Assembly: GCF_016907675.1 (NCBI RefSeq)
Contig: NZ_JAFBCJ010000001.1
Location: 3,782,001-3,846,000, forward strand
Length of the DNA: 64,000 nt
Direction of reading: 5' to 3'
Source of the DNA: Geodermatophilus bullaregiensis
GTDB taxonomy: Bacteria > Actinomycetota > Actinomycetes > Mycobacteriales > Geodermatophilaceae
Shown here: positions 51,934-60,528 of the stretch, one piece after another
Position numbering within the stretch: position 1 is the first letter of the stretch
How the letters are laid out: each line of letters starts with the position of its first letter
Position numbers and translations under genes: made by a program
The notes under the pieces: model-generated
The model's input: only the letters and a program-made list of their open reading frames with translations
Databases searched by the model: none
What the model was told of the DNA's origin: nothing

Positions 51934-52905
51934 TCAGAACCCGACGACGGCGTGCGGGGTGTAGGGCTCCTCGAGCCGGGCGACCTCCTCGTCGGTCAGG
52001 TGCAGGTCGACCGCGGCGACGGCGTCGTCGAGGTGCGCCGCCTTCGTGACGCCGACGATCGGGGCGGTCACCACCGGCTTGGCCAGCAGCCAGGCCAGCG
52101 CCACCTGCGCCCGCGGGACGCCGCGCTCGCGGGCCACCTCGGCCACCCGCTCGACGACCGCGCGGTCGCTGCGCTCGTCGTAGAGGCGGCGGCCGAACGC
52201 GTCGTTCTCGGAGCGGTGGGTCGCCTCGTCCCAGTCGCGGGTGAGCCGGCCACGGGCCAGCGGGCTCCACGGGATCACCCCGATGCCCTGGTCGGCGCAC
52301 AGCGGCAGCATCTCCCGCTCCTCCTCGCGGTTGAGCAGGTTGTAGTGGTCCTGCATCGACACGAACCGGTGCCAGCCGCGCTCGCCGGCCGTGTGCAGCG
52401 CCTTGCCGAACTGCCAGGCCCACATGCTGCTCGCGCCCAGGTAGCGGACCTTGCCGCTGCGCACGCACGCGTCCAGCGCCTCGAGGGTCTCCTCGATCGG
52501 CGTCGCGGGGTCCCAGCGGTGGATCTGGTAGAGGTCGACGTGGTCGACCTGCAGCCGGCGCAGGCTCGCCTCGAGCTCGCGCAGGACAGCCACCCGGGAG
52601 AGGCCGCCGCCGTTGGGGCCGGGTCGCATCCGGCCGTGCACCTTGGTGGCGAGGACGACGTCGTCGCGGGCGGTGAACTCGCGGATCGCCTTGCCGGTGA
52701 TCTCCTCGCTGGAGCCGGCGGAGTAGACGTTGGCGGTGTCGAGGACGGTGACGCCGGCCTCGAGCGCCTTCCGGACCAGCGGCATCGCCTCGTCCTCGGG
52801 GAGGCTCCACGGCGTCATCCCGCGCTGGGGCTCGCCGAAGCTCATCATCCCGAGCCAGATGCGCGAGACCTCCAGGCCGGTGGCGCCCAGCCGCGTGTGC
52901 TCCAT
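51934..52905 (-). CDS. aldo/keto reductase
   Basis: A 323-aa AKR: LGATGLEVSRIWLGMMSFGE, GVTVLDTANVYSAGSSEEIT with catalytic Asp and Tyr, VVLATKVHGRM with the Lys, HVDLYQIHRWDPATPIEETL with the His, and SMQDHYNLLNREEEREML, then TAPIVGVTKAAHLDDAV (NADP binding). The start is ATG 52905. NADPH-dependent reduction of a carbonyl is the family activity. It is one of two AKR genes in this window, and they are not close copies. Confidence 0.9.
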   Translation of the reverse strand: MEHTRLGATGLEVSRIWLGMMSFGEPQRGMTPWSLPEDEAMPLVRKALEAGVTVLDTANVYSAGSSEEITGKAIREFTARDDVVLATKVHGRMRPGPNGGGLSRVAVLRELEASLRRLQVDHVDLYQIHRWDPATPIEETLEALDACVRSGKVRYLGASSMWAWQFGKALHTAGERGWHRFVSMQDHYNLLNREEEREMLPLCADQGIGVIPWSPLARGRLTRDWDEATHRSENDAFGRRLYDERSDRAVVERVAEVARERGVPRAQVALAWLLAKPVVTAPIVGVTKAAHLDDAVAAVDLHLTDEEVARLEEPYTPHAVVGF

Positions 52906-53038
52906 GCGTCCAGCCAACCGCCCCGGTCCGACGGCGGCCACCGCTCCGGGGTGCGCCGTCGCCGACGGTGCCGGCGGTGCTCGTGCACCGCGGGTGCTGC
53001 AGGACCGGCAGTGCAGGAGGACCACCGGCGCTGCGCGC

Positions 53039-54103
53039 TCAGGGGAGGGCGGCGGCCAGGTCGGGGACGCGCTCGGCGACGCCGGCGGGGAAGGCGGTGA
53101 ACGGCTCGGCGGTCACGGTGCGGCGGGCGCCCGTGCCGGTCCGCCGCCAGGTGCCCACCACCTGCCCCCCGACGACGACGGTCGAGCGGAAGACGCCGTT
53201 GCCGCCCGGCACGATGCGGTCGGCGAACTCCGGCGGCACCGCGCACGTGCGGTCGGCGTAGCCGAGGACGAACTCGTCGAACCCGGGCAGCAGGTGCAGA
53301 CCCTCGGCGTCGGCGCGGTGCGCGGCGAGCCGCTCGGGCGTGGCCGGGTCCAGGTACAGCTCGGTGCCCTCGACGTCGACCGCCTCCAGCGCCGGGCGGG
53401 CCAGCGCCAGCCCCGCGCGGGCGTCGCGGACCGTGGTCCCGGCCCACCGGACCAGGTCGGCGACCGTCGCCGGGCCGTGGCCGGTGAAGAACCGCAGCGC
53501 CAGCTCGCCGAACGCCTCCTCGCCCTCGAGCCGGCGCGGCTCGCGGACCCACTCGTCGAGCAGCACGAAGGACTGGTCGCCGCCCGCGGCCGGGCCGAGC
53601 ACGAGCGTGCCGGTCTGCGCGAGGTACCAGAGCAGGTGGTAGCCGCGCTGGCCGCTCACCTCGACGCCGCCGTCACGGATGGCGGTGAGCAGGTCGGCGC
53701 GGGACAGCCGCCGGCCGCCGGTCAGTGCGCCGAGCGCGGCCTCGCGCGCCTGCTCGCAGTCGGCCTCGGTCAGCCCCAGGGTCGCCCGCCGCCTCGCCGC
53801 ACCCGCGAGCACCCGCGGGCCGAGCACGGCGAGCATCCAGGGCAGGTCCTCGGCGGCGACCAGGTGCAACGTGCTGCGCATCGGCCACGAGCGGACGACG
53901 TCCCCGGCGTCCAGCGCCGCCACGACGCCGGCGCGCGACCGGTCGGCGGTGCGCAGCGCCACCGAGGTGAGCGCGCCGGGGAGGTCCTGCCCCTGCACCG
54001 CGCCGAGCGCCCGCACCGCGGCGGCCGCGTCGGGGAACGGCGGGCCGGCCACCCGCTGGGCGACCAGCCGCAGCAGTGCGACCTCGCGGGGCGACGTGGT
54101 CAT
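53039..54103 (-). CDS. AlkZ-like winged-helix DNA glycosylase (HTH_42)
   Basis: A 354-aa HTH_42/AlkZ-family protein: ALGAVQGQDLPGALTSVALR, with the QxQ catalytic motif (QGQ) of DNA glycosylases AlkZ/YcaQ, then SWPMRSTLHLVAAEDLPWML, GYHLLWYLAQTGTLVLGPAA and LLPGFDEFVLGYADRTC, followed by GVFRSTVVVGGQVVGTWRR. Family members unhook interstrand crosslinks or protect antibiotic producers. ATG 54103 is chosen as the frame opens there. Confidence 0.85.
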   Translation of the reverse strand: MTTSPREVALLRLVAQRVAGPPFPDAAAAVRALGAVQGQDLPGALTSVALRTADRSRAGVVAALDAGDVVRSWPMRSTLHLVAAEDLPWMLAVLGPRVLAGAARRRATLGLTEADCEQAREAALGALTGGRRLSRADLLTAIRDGGVEVSGQRGYHLLWYLAQTGTLVLGPAAGGDQSFVLLDEWVREPRRLEGEEAFGELALRFFTGHGPATVADLVRWAGTTVRDARAGLALARPALEAVDVEGTELYLDPATPERLAAHRADAEGLHLLPGFDEFVLGYADRTCAVPPEFADRIVPGGNGVFRSTVVVGGQVVGTWRRTGTGARRTVTAEPFTAFPAGVAERVPDLAAALP

Positions 54104-54141
54104 GCCGGCACTCTGCCAGCCGTCGCTGACAGACTCGCCGG

Positions 54142-54741
54142 GTGCGCGCCGAGGACTGGGACGCCCGATACGCCGACCGGCAGCAGTGGTCGGCCGAGCC
54201 CAACCCGCTGGTCGCCGAGCTGGTGGGGCCGCTGCCTCCCGGCGACGCCGTCGACCTGGCGGCGGGGGAGGGCCGGCACGCGCTGTGGCTGGCCGGCCGC
54301 GGCTGGCGGGCCAGCGCCGTCGACTTCTCCGCCACCGGGCTGGCCCGCGGGCAGGCCCAGCCCGGCGCGGACCGGGTCACCTGGGTGACCGCCGACGTCA
54401 CCGCCTGGGACACCGCGCCGGCCTCGCAGGACCTCGTGCTGGTGGCCTACCTGCACCTGCCGGCCGAGGGGACGACGGCGCTGCTGCGGCGCGCCGTCGG
54501 CTGGCTGCGCCCGGGCGGCCGGCTGCTCGTGCTCGGCCACGACGTCGACAACCCGGCGCACGGCGTCGGCGGGCCGCAGGACCCGGCCATCCTGCACAGC
54601 ACCGGGCGGCTGGCCCCGGTGGCGGAGCTGCTCGACGTCGACCGGCTCGGGCAGGTGCGCCGCGCGACGCCGGCGGGGACTGCCCTGGACACCCTGCTGT
54701 GGGGACGGCGGCCCGCGGGTCCCGTCGGTGCCCGGCGGTAG
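54142..54741 (+). CDS. class I SAM-dependent methyltransferase
   Basis: A 199-aa methyltransferase: DWDARYADRQQWSAEPNPLV at the N-terminus, motif I VDLAAGEGRHALWLAGRGWR (about residue 38), the SAVDFSATGLARG acidic strand, then LVLVAYLHLPAEGTTALLRR and LRPGGRLLVLGHD. The start is GTG 54142, with CAGACT 6 nt upstream and no Shine-Dalgarno site, so it is probably leaderless. The substrate is not predictable. It is divergent from the AlkZ-like gene with 38 bp between. Confidence 0.88.
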   Translation: MRAEDWDARYADRQQWSAEPNPLVAELVGPLPPGDAVDLAAGEGRHALWLAGRGWRASAVDFSATGLARGQAQPGADRVTWVTADVTAWDTAPASQDLVLVAYLHLPAEGTTALLRRAVGWLRPGGRLLVLGHDVDNPAHGVGGPQDPAILHSTGRLAPVAELLDVDRLGQVRRATPAGTALDTLLWGRRPAGPVGARR

Positions 54742-54751
54742 CGTCCGACGC

Positions 54752-54877
54752 GTGATGGGGATGGGCGGAGCCGGCGGCCCGGGGGCCGAGCGGCGGCGAC
54801 GGCTGGTGGCCGCGGTGATCGTCCTGGCGATGGTGCTCGCCGCCGGCGCGACCGTGCTGTCCCTGGTCCTCGACTGA
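54752..54877 (+). CDS. 41-aa membrane protein
   Basis: GTG 54752 to TGA 54875-54877: a Gly/Arg N-terminus followed by one helix (LVAAVIVLAMVLAAGATVLS). A -10 box TAGCGT (54739-54744) ends 7 nt before the start, and it lies right after the methyltransferase. Tiny single-helix proteins of this type are common in actinomycetes. No family recognised. Confidence 0.5.
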   Translation: MMGMGGAGGPGAERRRRLVAAVIVLAMVLAAGATVLSLVLD

Positions 54878-54891
54878 GAGGGGTGTGCGCG

Positions 54892-55317
54892 GTGACCGGA
54901 CCGATCGAGGAGTGGTTCGCCGCGGCCGGGCCGCGCGCCGAGGAGCTCCGGCGGGTCGACGCCCTGGTGCGGGCGGCCGCGCCCGGCCTGGACCGGCAGC
55001 TGGTGGCCGCCGGGTCGGGGCAGGTCCTGGGCTACGGGATGATGCCCTACCGGCCGCGGTCGGCCAGGGAGACGACGCAGTGGCCGCTCATCGCCCTCGC
55101 CGCGCAGAAGCGGCACCTGTCGCTGTACGTGTGCGCCGTCGTCGACGGGGCCTACCTGCCCGAGACGCGCGCCGAGCGGCTGGGGAGGGTGTCCTGCGGG
55201 AAGAGCTGCATCCGCTTCAGCTCGCTCGACCGCATCGACAGCGGCGAGCTGTCGGCCCTCCTGCGGGACGCCGTCGCGGCGACGTCGACCGGCGTGAACG
55301 CGTACTTCGCGACCTGA
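54892..55317 (+). CDS. DUF1801-like protein
   Basis: A ~141-aa protein with the small basic-fold pattern of DUF1801/YdhG proteins: DALVRAAAPGLDRQLVAAGS, VLGYGMMPYRPRSARETTQW, PLIALAAQKRHLSLYVCAVV and GKSCIRFSSLDRIDSGELSA. GTG 54892 is preferred to GTG 54883 because GAGAGGGG is spaced 8 nt from it. It has no signal peptide. The function of the family is unknown. Confidence 0.78.
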   Translation: MTGPIEEWFAAAGPRAEELRRVDALVRAAAPGLDRQLVAAGSGQVLGYGMMPYRPRSARETTQWPLIALAAQKRHLSLYVCAVVDGAYLPETRAERLGRVSCGKSCIRFSSLDRIDSGELSALLRDAVAATSTGVNAYFAT

Positions 55318-55408
55318 CCCCGTGACCTTGGTCCCTGGTCCCCGGGGGCGGGCTCGGCCAGGCTGTAGCCCCAACGGAACCGGATCGGCCGAGAGGTGCA
55401 GCCCCCGC

Positions 55409-55615
55409 ATGACGTCGACCGACGACCTCGCCCTCGACCCAGCCGTGGACCTGGCGGTGGCGCGCCTCGTGGACGAGTTCCGCCCGCGGCTGCGCCCGCA
55501 GGTGGTCGGCAGCGTCGTCCGGTCGTGCCGCCGCGACCTCAGCGGCGTCCCGGCGACGGCGCTGCCCGAGCTGGTCGAGCGGCTGGCCCGCACCCGGCTG
55601 GAGTCGGTGGCCTGA
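55409..55615 (+). CDS. three-helix bundle dimerization domain protein
   Basis: A 68-aa protein: VARLVDEFRPRLRPQVVGSV, then VRSCRRDLSGVPATALPELV and ERLARTRLESVA, the pattern of small three-helix dimerization-domain proteins frequent in actinomycetes (often near stress genes). The start is ATG 55409. Function unknown. It precedes the ABC-F gene by 42 bp on the same strand. Confidence 0.7.
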   Translation: MTSTDDLALDPAVDLAVARLVDEFRPRLRPQVVGSVVRSCRRDLSGVPATALPELVERLARTRLESVA

Positions 55616-55657
55616 ACCCGCGCGAAACCGGGTTGCCCCGCGCCGGACGATGAGCCG

Positions 55658-57277
55658 GTGGGCTACGTCGACGTGAGCGGGGTCCGGCACACGCTGCCGG
55701 GCGGCCGGGTGCTGCTGGACGACGTCTCCTTCCGGGTCGGCGACGGCGCCCGCGCGGCGCTGGTCGGCGAGAACGGCGCGGGCAAGACGACGCTGCTGCG
55801 GATCGTCGCCGGCGACCTTGTGCCCGAGGCCGGCACGGTCAGCCGCAGCGGCGGCCTGGGCGTCATGCGGCAGTTCATCGGCTCGGTGCGCGACGACACC
55901 ACCGTGCAGCGCTTCCTCGTCGACCTGTCCGCGCCGGCGGTCCGGGAGGCCTGGGACACCCTCGAGGCCACCGAGCTGGCGCTCATGGAGACCGACGACG
56001 AGCCCGCGCAGCTGGCCTACGCCGGCGCTCTGGCGCAGTGGGGCGACGCGGGCGGCTACGAGGCCGAGGTCACTTGGGACACGGTCACCGTCGCCGCGCT
56101 CGGCGTCCCCTACGACCGCTGCAAGTACCGCGAGCTGTCGACGCTGTCCGGGGGTGAGCAGAAGCGGCTGGCGCTCGAGGCGCTGCTGCGCGGACCCGAG
56201 CAGGTCCTGCTGCTCGACGAGCCGGACAACTACCTCGACGTCCCGGGCAAGCGGTGGCTGGAGGAGCGGCTGCGGGAGACCCGCAAGACCGTGCTGTTCG
56301 TCAGCCACGACCGGGAGCTGCTCTCCCGCGTCGCCGACCGGGTGGTCACCGTCGAGGGCGGGACGACGTGGGTGCACGGCGGCGGCTTCGCCGGCTACCC
56401 CGAGGCCCGCGCGGCGCGGCACGAGCGGATGGCCGAGGTGCGCCGCCGCTGGGAGGAGGAGCACCAGCGGCTGGTCGACCTCGTGCGCACGCTGCAGCAG
56501 CAGGCGGCCAACTCCCCGGACATGGCCAGCCGCTACTCCGCCGCGCAGACCCGGCTGGCGAAGTTCGAGGCGGCCGGCCCGCCGCCGGACCGCCCGCCGG
56601 AGCAGCGGGTGGCGATGCGGCTGCGCGGCGGGCGCACCGGCGTCCGGGCCGTCACGGCCGAGCAGCTGGAGCTGTCCGGGCTGATGCGGCCCTTCGACCT
56701 GGAGGTCTGGTACGGCGACCGGGTCGCCGTGCTGGGCGCCAACGGCGCCGGGAAGTCGCACTTCCTGCGGCTGCTGGCCGGGCAGGACGTCGCGCACACC
56801 GGCTCGTGGCGGCTCGGCGCGCGCGTCGTCCCCGGGTTCTTCGCCCAGACCCACGCCCACCCCGAATGGCAGGACCGGACGCCGGTCGACCTGCTGTGGC
56901 ACGGCGAGCCCGGTCGTCCCGGCGTCGACCGGGGCCGGGCCATGGCGGTGCTGCGCCGCTACGGGCTCACCGACTCCGCCGACCAGCCGTTCCGCACGCT
57001 GTCGGGTGGGCAGCAGGCGCGGCTGCAGGTGCTCGTGCTGGAGCTGTCCGGCGCGACGCTGCTGCTCCTCGACGAGCCCACCGACAACCTCGACGTCCTC
57101 TCCGCCGAGGCGCTCGAGGAGGCGCTGGCCGCCTTCGACGGCACGGTCCTCGCGGTCACGCACGACCGCTGGTTCGCCCGCACCTTCGACCGGTTCCTCA
57201 TCTTCGGCGCCGACGGGCGGGTGTACGAGTCGGCCGAGCCGGTGTTCGACGAGACCCGGGTCGCCCGCGCCCGCTGA
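55658..57277 (+). CDS. ABC-F family ATPase
   Basis: A 539-aa soluble protein with two ABC cassettes: Walker A LVGENGAGKTTLLRIV and LGANGAGKSHFLRLLA, signatures LSGGEQKRLALEA and LSGGQQARLQVLV, and Walker B LLLDEPDNYLD and LLLDEPTDNLD. The cassettes are joined by an Arg/Glu-rich linker (RRRWEEEHQRLVDLVRTLQQ). ABC-F proteins act on the ribosome as translation factors or antibiotic resistance factors. No membrane segments. The start is GTG 55658, with a possible leaderless promoter. The specific class (Uup/EttA/ARE) cannot be told by eye. Confidence 0.9.
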   Translation: MGYVDVSGVRHTLPGGRVLLDDVSFRVGDGARAALVGENGAGKTTLLRIVAGDLVPEAGTVSRSGGLGVMRQFIGSVRDDTTVQRFLVDLSAPAVREAWDTLEATELALMETDDEPAQLAYAGALAQWGDAGGYEAEVTWDTVTVAALGVPYDRCKYRELSTLSGGEQKRLALEALLRGPEQVLLLDEPDNYLDVPGKRWLEERLRETRKTVLFVSHDRELLSRVADRVVTVEGGTTWVHGGGFAGYPEARAARHERMAEVRRRWEEEHQRLVDLVRTLQQQAANSPDMASRYSAAQTRLAKFEAAGPPPDRPPEQRVAMRLRGGRTGVRAVTAEQLELSGLMRPFDLEVWYGDRVAVLGANGAGKSHFLRLLAGQDVAHTGSWRLGARVVPGFFAQTHAHPEWQDRTPVDLLWHGEPGRPGVDRGRAMAVLRRYGLTDSADQPFRTLSGGQQARLQVLVLELSGATLLLLDEPTDNLDVLSAEALEEALAAFDGTVLAVTHDRWFARTFDRFLIFGADGRVYESAEPVFDETRVARAR

Positions 57278-57286
57278 CCGGCGGGA

Positions 57287-57640
57287 GCACCATCGGCGGT
57301 GGCCCGGGCCTACGGGAGCGCACCGTCAACGACGGGGACGTCGAGGGCTTCGTCGCCCTCTACGCCGCGGACGCCTGCCTGATCGGACCCGACGGCGCGA
57401 CCCTCACGGGCACCGCGGCGATCCGTGAGGCCATGACCCCGCTGTTCGCCCTGAGGGCCGCATGACGGTCGCCACCCACCACGTCGTCGAGACGGGGGAC
57501 CTGGCCCTGCTGGGGAGCGAGTGGAGCCACAGCGCCGGTGACGTGCAGATGTCGGGGGTCGCATCCGAGCTGGCGCAGCGGCAGGCGGGCGGCGGGTGGC
57601 TCCACGTCATCGACCCCCTACGCCGGCCGGCCTGCCGAGG
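57287..57640 (+). pseudogene. SnoaL/NTF2-like protein, frameshifted
   Basis: One SnoaL_2/DUF4440 gene in three frames: VNDGDVEGFVALYAADACLI and TAAIREAMTPLFAL, stopping at 57465; then ATHHVVETGDLALLGSEWSH and MSGVASELAQRQAGGGWLHV in the next frame; then, after a CCCCC run near 57620, PYAGRPAEAP in another. Together they cover a typical ~130-aa NTF2-like protein. The ATGA overlap at 57462 might suggest two coupled genes, but the domain is continuous across the shifts, so decay (or errors in sequencing) is more likely. Confidence 0.6.
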
Positions 57641-57734
57641 CGCCCGTGACGCAGGCGTCCGCGGCCGGCGGGGCCCGACTCGCCGCGCCGTCAGGACGCC
57701 TTGACAGTCAGGGCAGCCTGACGGACGCTGGGGC

Positions 57735-58130
57735 ATGGACGTCGACGACCTCGAACGGCAGCACACCCTCGGCAGCGCCGTCCGGCGGTACGAGGAGCTG
57801 CGCGCCCGGGACTCCCTGGCCGACCCCGACGACCCGGGCGGCCCGCGCCCGCTCTCCCGTGAGGAGGCGCTGGAGCTGCTGGCCCTCGGCGAGGTGATCG
57901 CCCGGCGCGCGGCCCAGGGGCGCCAGCTCACCGTGCGCACCGCGCGGACGACCGGGGCGTCATGGGCGCAGATCGGCCGCGCGCTCGGCGCGACCCGGCA
58001 GTCGGCGTGGGAGGCGCACCGGCGGTGGGTCGACGCCCAGGTCGCCCGCCGCGGCGAGTCCGGCCACATGGGCTTCGACGACGACGAGGCCGCCGAGGCG
58101 CGGGCGCTGCTCGCCAACGACGCCGACTGA
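57735..58130 (+). CDS. HTH-type actinobacterial DNA-binding protein
   Basis: A 131-aa protein: a charged N-terminal part, helices LSREEALELLALGEVIARRA, and a C-terminal HTH read as TGASWAQIGRALGATRQSAW, then EAHRRWVDAQ. This is a common small actinomycete HTH family of unknown targets. ATG 57735 is the only good start. It is not tied to its neighbours in an obvious operon. Confidence 0.78.
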   Translation: MDVDDLERQHTLGSAVRRYEELRARDSLADPDDPGGPRPLSREEALELLALGEVIARRAAQGRQLTVRTARTTGASWAQIGRALGATRQSAWEAHRRWVDAQVARRGESGHMGFDDDEAAEARALLANDAD

Positions 58131-58208
58131 GGGAGGACCTCCCTGCCCCCGCTCGCTCGCGGCGGGACCCTGCACGGGGGCCGTTCCCGCACGTCGCCGC
58201 GAGCGGGC

Positions 58209-59102
58209 TCACAGGTCGACGTCGGGCTCCCCGGTGCCGCCGATCCGGTCGAGCTCGGCCATCTCCGCCGGGCCGAGCACCCGTGCCGCGGCCTGCAGGT
58301 TCTCCTCCAGGTGCGCCACCGACGACGTCCCGGGGATGAGCAGCAGGTTCGGCGAGCGGGCCAGCAGCCAGGCCAGCGCGACCTGCATCGGCGTGGTCTC
58401 CAGCCGCCGGGCGACGGTCTCCAGGGCCGCCGACTGCAGTGGCGTGAACCCGCCGAGCGGGAAGAACGGCACGTAGGCGATGCCCTCGCGGGCCAGCGCG
58501 TCGACCATCGGGTCGTCGTCGCGGTGCACGAGGTTGTAGTGGTTCTGCACGCACACCACCGGGGCGATCGACCGCGCCTCGGCGAACTGCTGGGTGGTCA
58601 CGTTGGAGACGCCGAGGTGGCGGATCAGCCCCTGCTGCTGCAGCTCGGCCAGCACGCCGAACGGCTCGGCGAGCGAGCGCTCCACGGGCGCGTCGACGCC
58701 GGGCATCCGCAGGTTGACCACGTCGAGCACGTCGAGACCGAGGTGGTCGAGGTTGTCCTGCACCGCCGAGCGCAGCTCGTCGGGGGAGAGGGCCTCGGGC
58801 CACTCGCCGTCCGGCGTCCGCCGGGCGCCGACCTTGGTGACGATGGTGAGCTGCTCGGGGTAGGGGTGCAGGGCCTCGCGGATGATCTCGTTGGTGACGT
58901 GCGGGCCGTAGTAGTCGCTGGTGTCGACGTGGTCGACGCCGAGCTCGACGGCCCGGCGCAACACCGCGACGGCGGCCTCCCGGTCGGCCGGGGGCCCCAT
59001 GATGTGCGGGCCGGACAGCCGCATGGCGCCGTAGCCGATGCGGTTCACCGTGCGGTCCCCGAGCACGAACTGTCCTGACCTCTCGGCGGTCGTCGTCGTC
59101 AT
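58209..59102 (-). CDS. aldo/keto reductase
   Basis: A 297-aa AKR: VNRIGYGAMRLSGPHIMGPP, GVDHVDTSDYYGPHVTNEII (Asp and Tyr), TIVTKVGARRTPDGEWPEAL (Lys). The position of the catalytic His is taken by Asn in LDVVNLRMPGVDAPVERSLA (NLR instead of HxP). CVQNHYNLVHRDDDP and LLLIPGTSSVAHLEENLQAA complete the fold. It may therefore have weakened or altered reductase activity. The start is ATG 59102. Confidence 0.87.
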   Translation of the reverse strand: MTTTTAERSGQFVLGDRTVNRIGYGAMRLSGPHIMGPPADREAAVAVLRRAVELGVDHVDTSDYYGPHVTNEIIREALHPYPEQLTIVTKVGARRTPDGEWPEALSPDELRSAVQDNLDHLGLDVLDVVNLRMPGVDAPVERSLAEPFGVLAELQQQGLIRHLGVSNVTTQQFAEARSIAPVVCVQNHYNLVHRDDDPMVDALAREGIAYVPFFPLGGFTPLQSAALETVARRLETTPMQVALAWLLARSPNLLLIPGTSSVAHLEENLQAAARVLGPAEMAELDRIGGTGEPDVDL

Positions 59103-59143
59103 GACGGCTCCCTACCCGGTCGCGCGGTGCCACGCGCGGGACC

Positions 59144-60358
59144 TCAGGCGGCGCGGCGGACCTCCGCGCCGACGGTCTGCCGCCACTGCCGGACGTCGGC
59201 GTCGACCCGCGCGGTCTCCCGGTGGTCGGCCCGCCGGGCCAGCAGGGCCAGCACGGTCCCCGCCAGGGCCAGCGCGGCGCCCACCCACATCGGCGCGGTG
59301 TAGCCCAGGCCCCGCGAGATGACCAGCGCGCCCAGCGCCGCGCCCGCCGCGTTGGCCACGTTGAACGCCGCCTGGTTGGCGGCCGAGACCAGGCTGCCGC
59401 CGCGCACCCGGGCGGCCTCGATGACGCCGTTCTGCACCACCGGGCCCATGGAGAACGCCACGGTGCCGAACAGCACGAGCAGGACGACGGCGGCGACCGG
59501 CGTGCGCGCCAGGAAGGCGAAGGCGGCGAGCAGGACCACGGTGGCCAGCAGGCCGACCGCGACGAAGGAGAAGCCGTACCGGTCCCCGAGCCGGCCGCCG
59601 GCCAGCGTGCCGACCGTGGTGCCGACGCCGAACAGCGCCAGCACCGGCGTCACCCAGCCCTCGGGGATGCCGCCGAGCTCGGTGAGGATCGGGCTGACGT
59701 AACTGTAGACGGCGAACAGCGCCGCGAAGCCGACCATCGTCAGGCCCAGGACCAGCCACACCTGCCCGCGGCGGAACGCGGCGAGCTCGGCGCGCAGGTC
59801 GCCGCGCTCGCCCACCCCGGCCGGGACCCAGGCCAGCAGACCGGCGATGGTGACCAGGCCGATGACGGCGATCCCGCCGAGGACGAACCGCCAGCTGGTC
59901 TGCTGGGCGACGAAGGTGCCCAGCGGGACGCCGACGACGTTGGCCAGCGTGAGGCCGACGATCATGAGCGAGATGGCCTGGGTGGCCCGCTCCGGCGCGA
60001 CCAGCCGGCGGGCGGCGACCGCGCCGACGCCGAAGAAGGAGCCGTGCGCCAGCGCGGTGAGCACGCGGGCGGCGGCGAGCGTCTCGTAGGTGGGCGCCAG
60101 CGCCGAGAGCGCGTTGCCGACGACGAACACGACCATCAGCGCGACCAGCGTCTGCCGCGGGGAGAAACGGACCCCGAGCGCGGTGAGGGTCGGGGCGCCG
60201 ACGACGACGCCGACGGCGTAGGCGGAGATCAGCAGGCCGACGGCCGACACCGAGACGCCGAGACCGGTGGCGATCTCGGGCAGCATGCCCATGACCACGA
60301 ACTCGGTGGTGCCGATGCCGAAGGCGCCGACGGCGAGGGCGAGCAGGGCGCGAGGCAC
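59144..60358 (-). CDS. MFS transporter (AraJ/multidrug efflux-like)
   Basis: A 404-aa protein with 12 predicted helices. Signatures: GIGTTEFVVMGMLPEIATGL at the first helix, the loop motif GVRFSPRQTLVALMVVFVVG (variant of GxxxDRxGRR), LTALAHGSFFGVGAVAARRL and LGDRYGFSFVAVGLLATVV. It belongs to the DHA1 family of drug or sugar efflux proteins. The start is GTG 60358. It is convergent with no gene: the AKR gene lies downstream on the same strand, 41 bp away, so they may be one unit. Confidence 0.9.
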   Translation of the reverse strand: MPRALLALAVGAFGIGTTEFVVMGMLPEIATGLGVSVSAVGLLISAYAVGVVVGAPTLTALGVRFSPRQTLVALMVVFVVGNALSALAPTYETLAAARVLTALAHGSFFGVGAVAARRLVAPERATQAISLMIVGLTLANVVGVPLGTFVAQQTSWRFVLGGIAVIGLVTIAGLLAWVPAGVGERGDLRAELAAFRRGQVWLVLGLTMVGFAALFAVYSYVSPILTELGGIPEGWVTPVLALFGVGTTVGTLAGGRLGDRYGFSFVAVGLLATVVLLAAFAFLARTPVAAVVLLVLFGTVAFSMGPVVQNGVIEAARVRGGSLVSAANQAAFNVANAAGAALGALVISRGLGYTAPMWVGAALALAGTVLALLARRADHRETARVDADVRQWRQTVGAEVRRAA

Positions 60359-60470
60359 GGGGGAGCACTCCAGGGACGACGGCGGGCGTACGGACGTCGT
60401 CGTCCGGTCCCCTGGTGCATCGCCCGGATCCCGGCGGTCATGCCCCGGGTGCCGGGTGCGTCTGCTCACA

Positions 60471-60517
60471 CGTGCCCGTCCGCGGACCTGCACGGGGCGG
60501 GTCCGCGGACGGGCACG
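60471..60517. terminator. hairpin terminator
   Basis: 18-bp perfect arms (60471-60488, 60500-60517) with an 11-nt loop, starting 12 bp past the alcohol dehydrogenase stop codon and before the MFS promoter region. Confidence 0.8.
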
Positions 60518-60528
60518 GAGGGCCTGGG

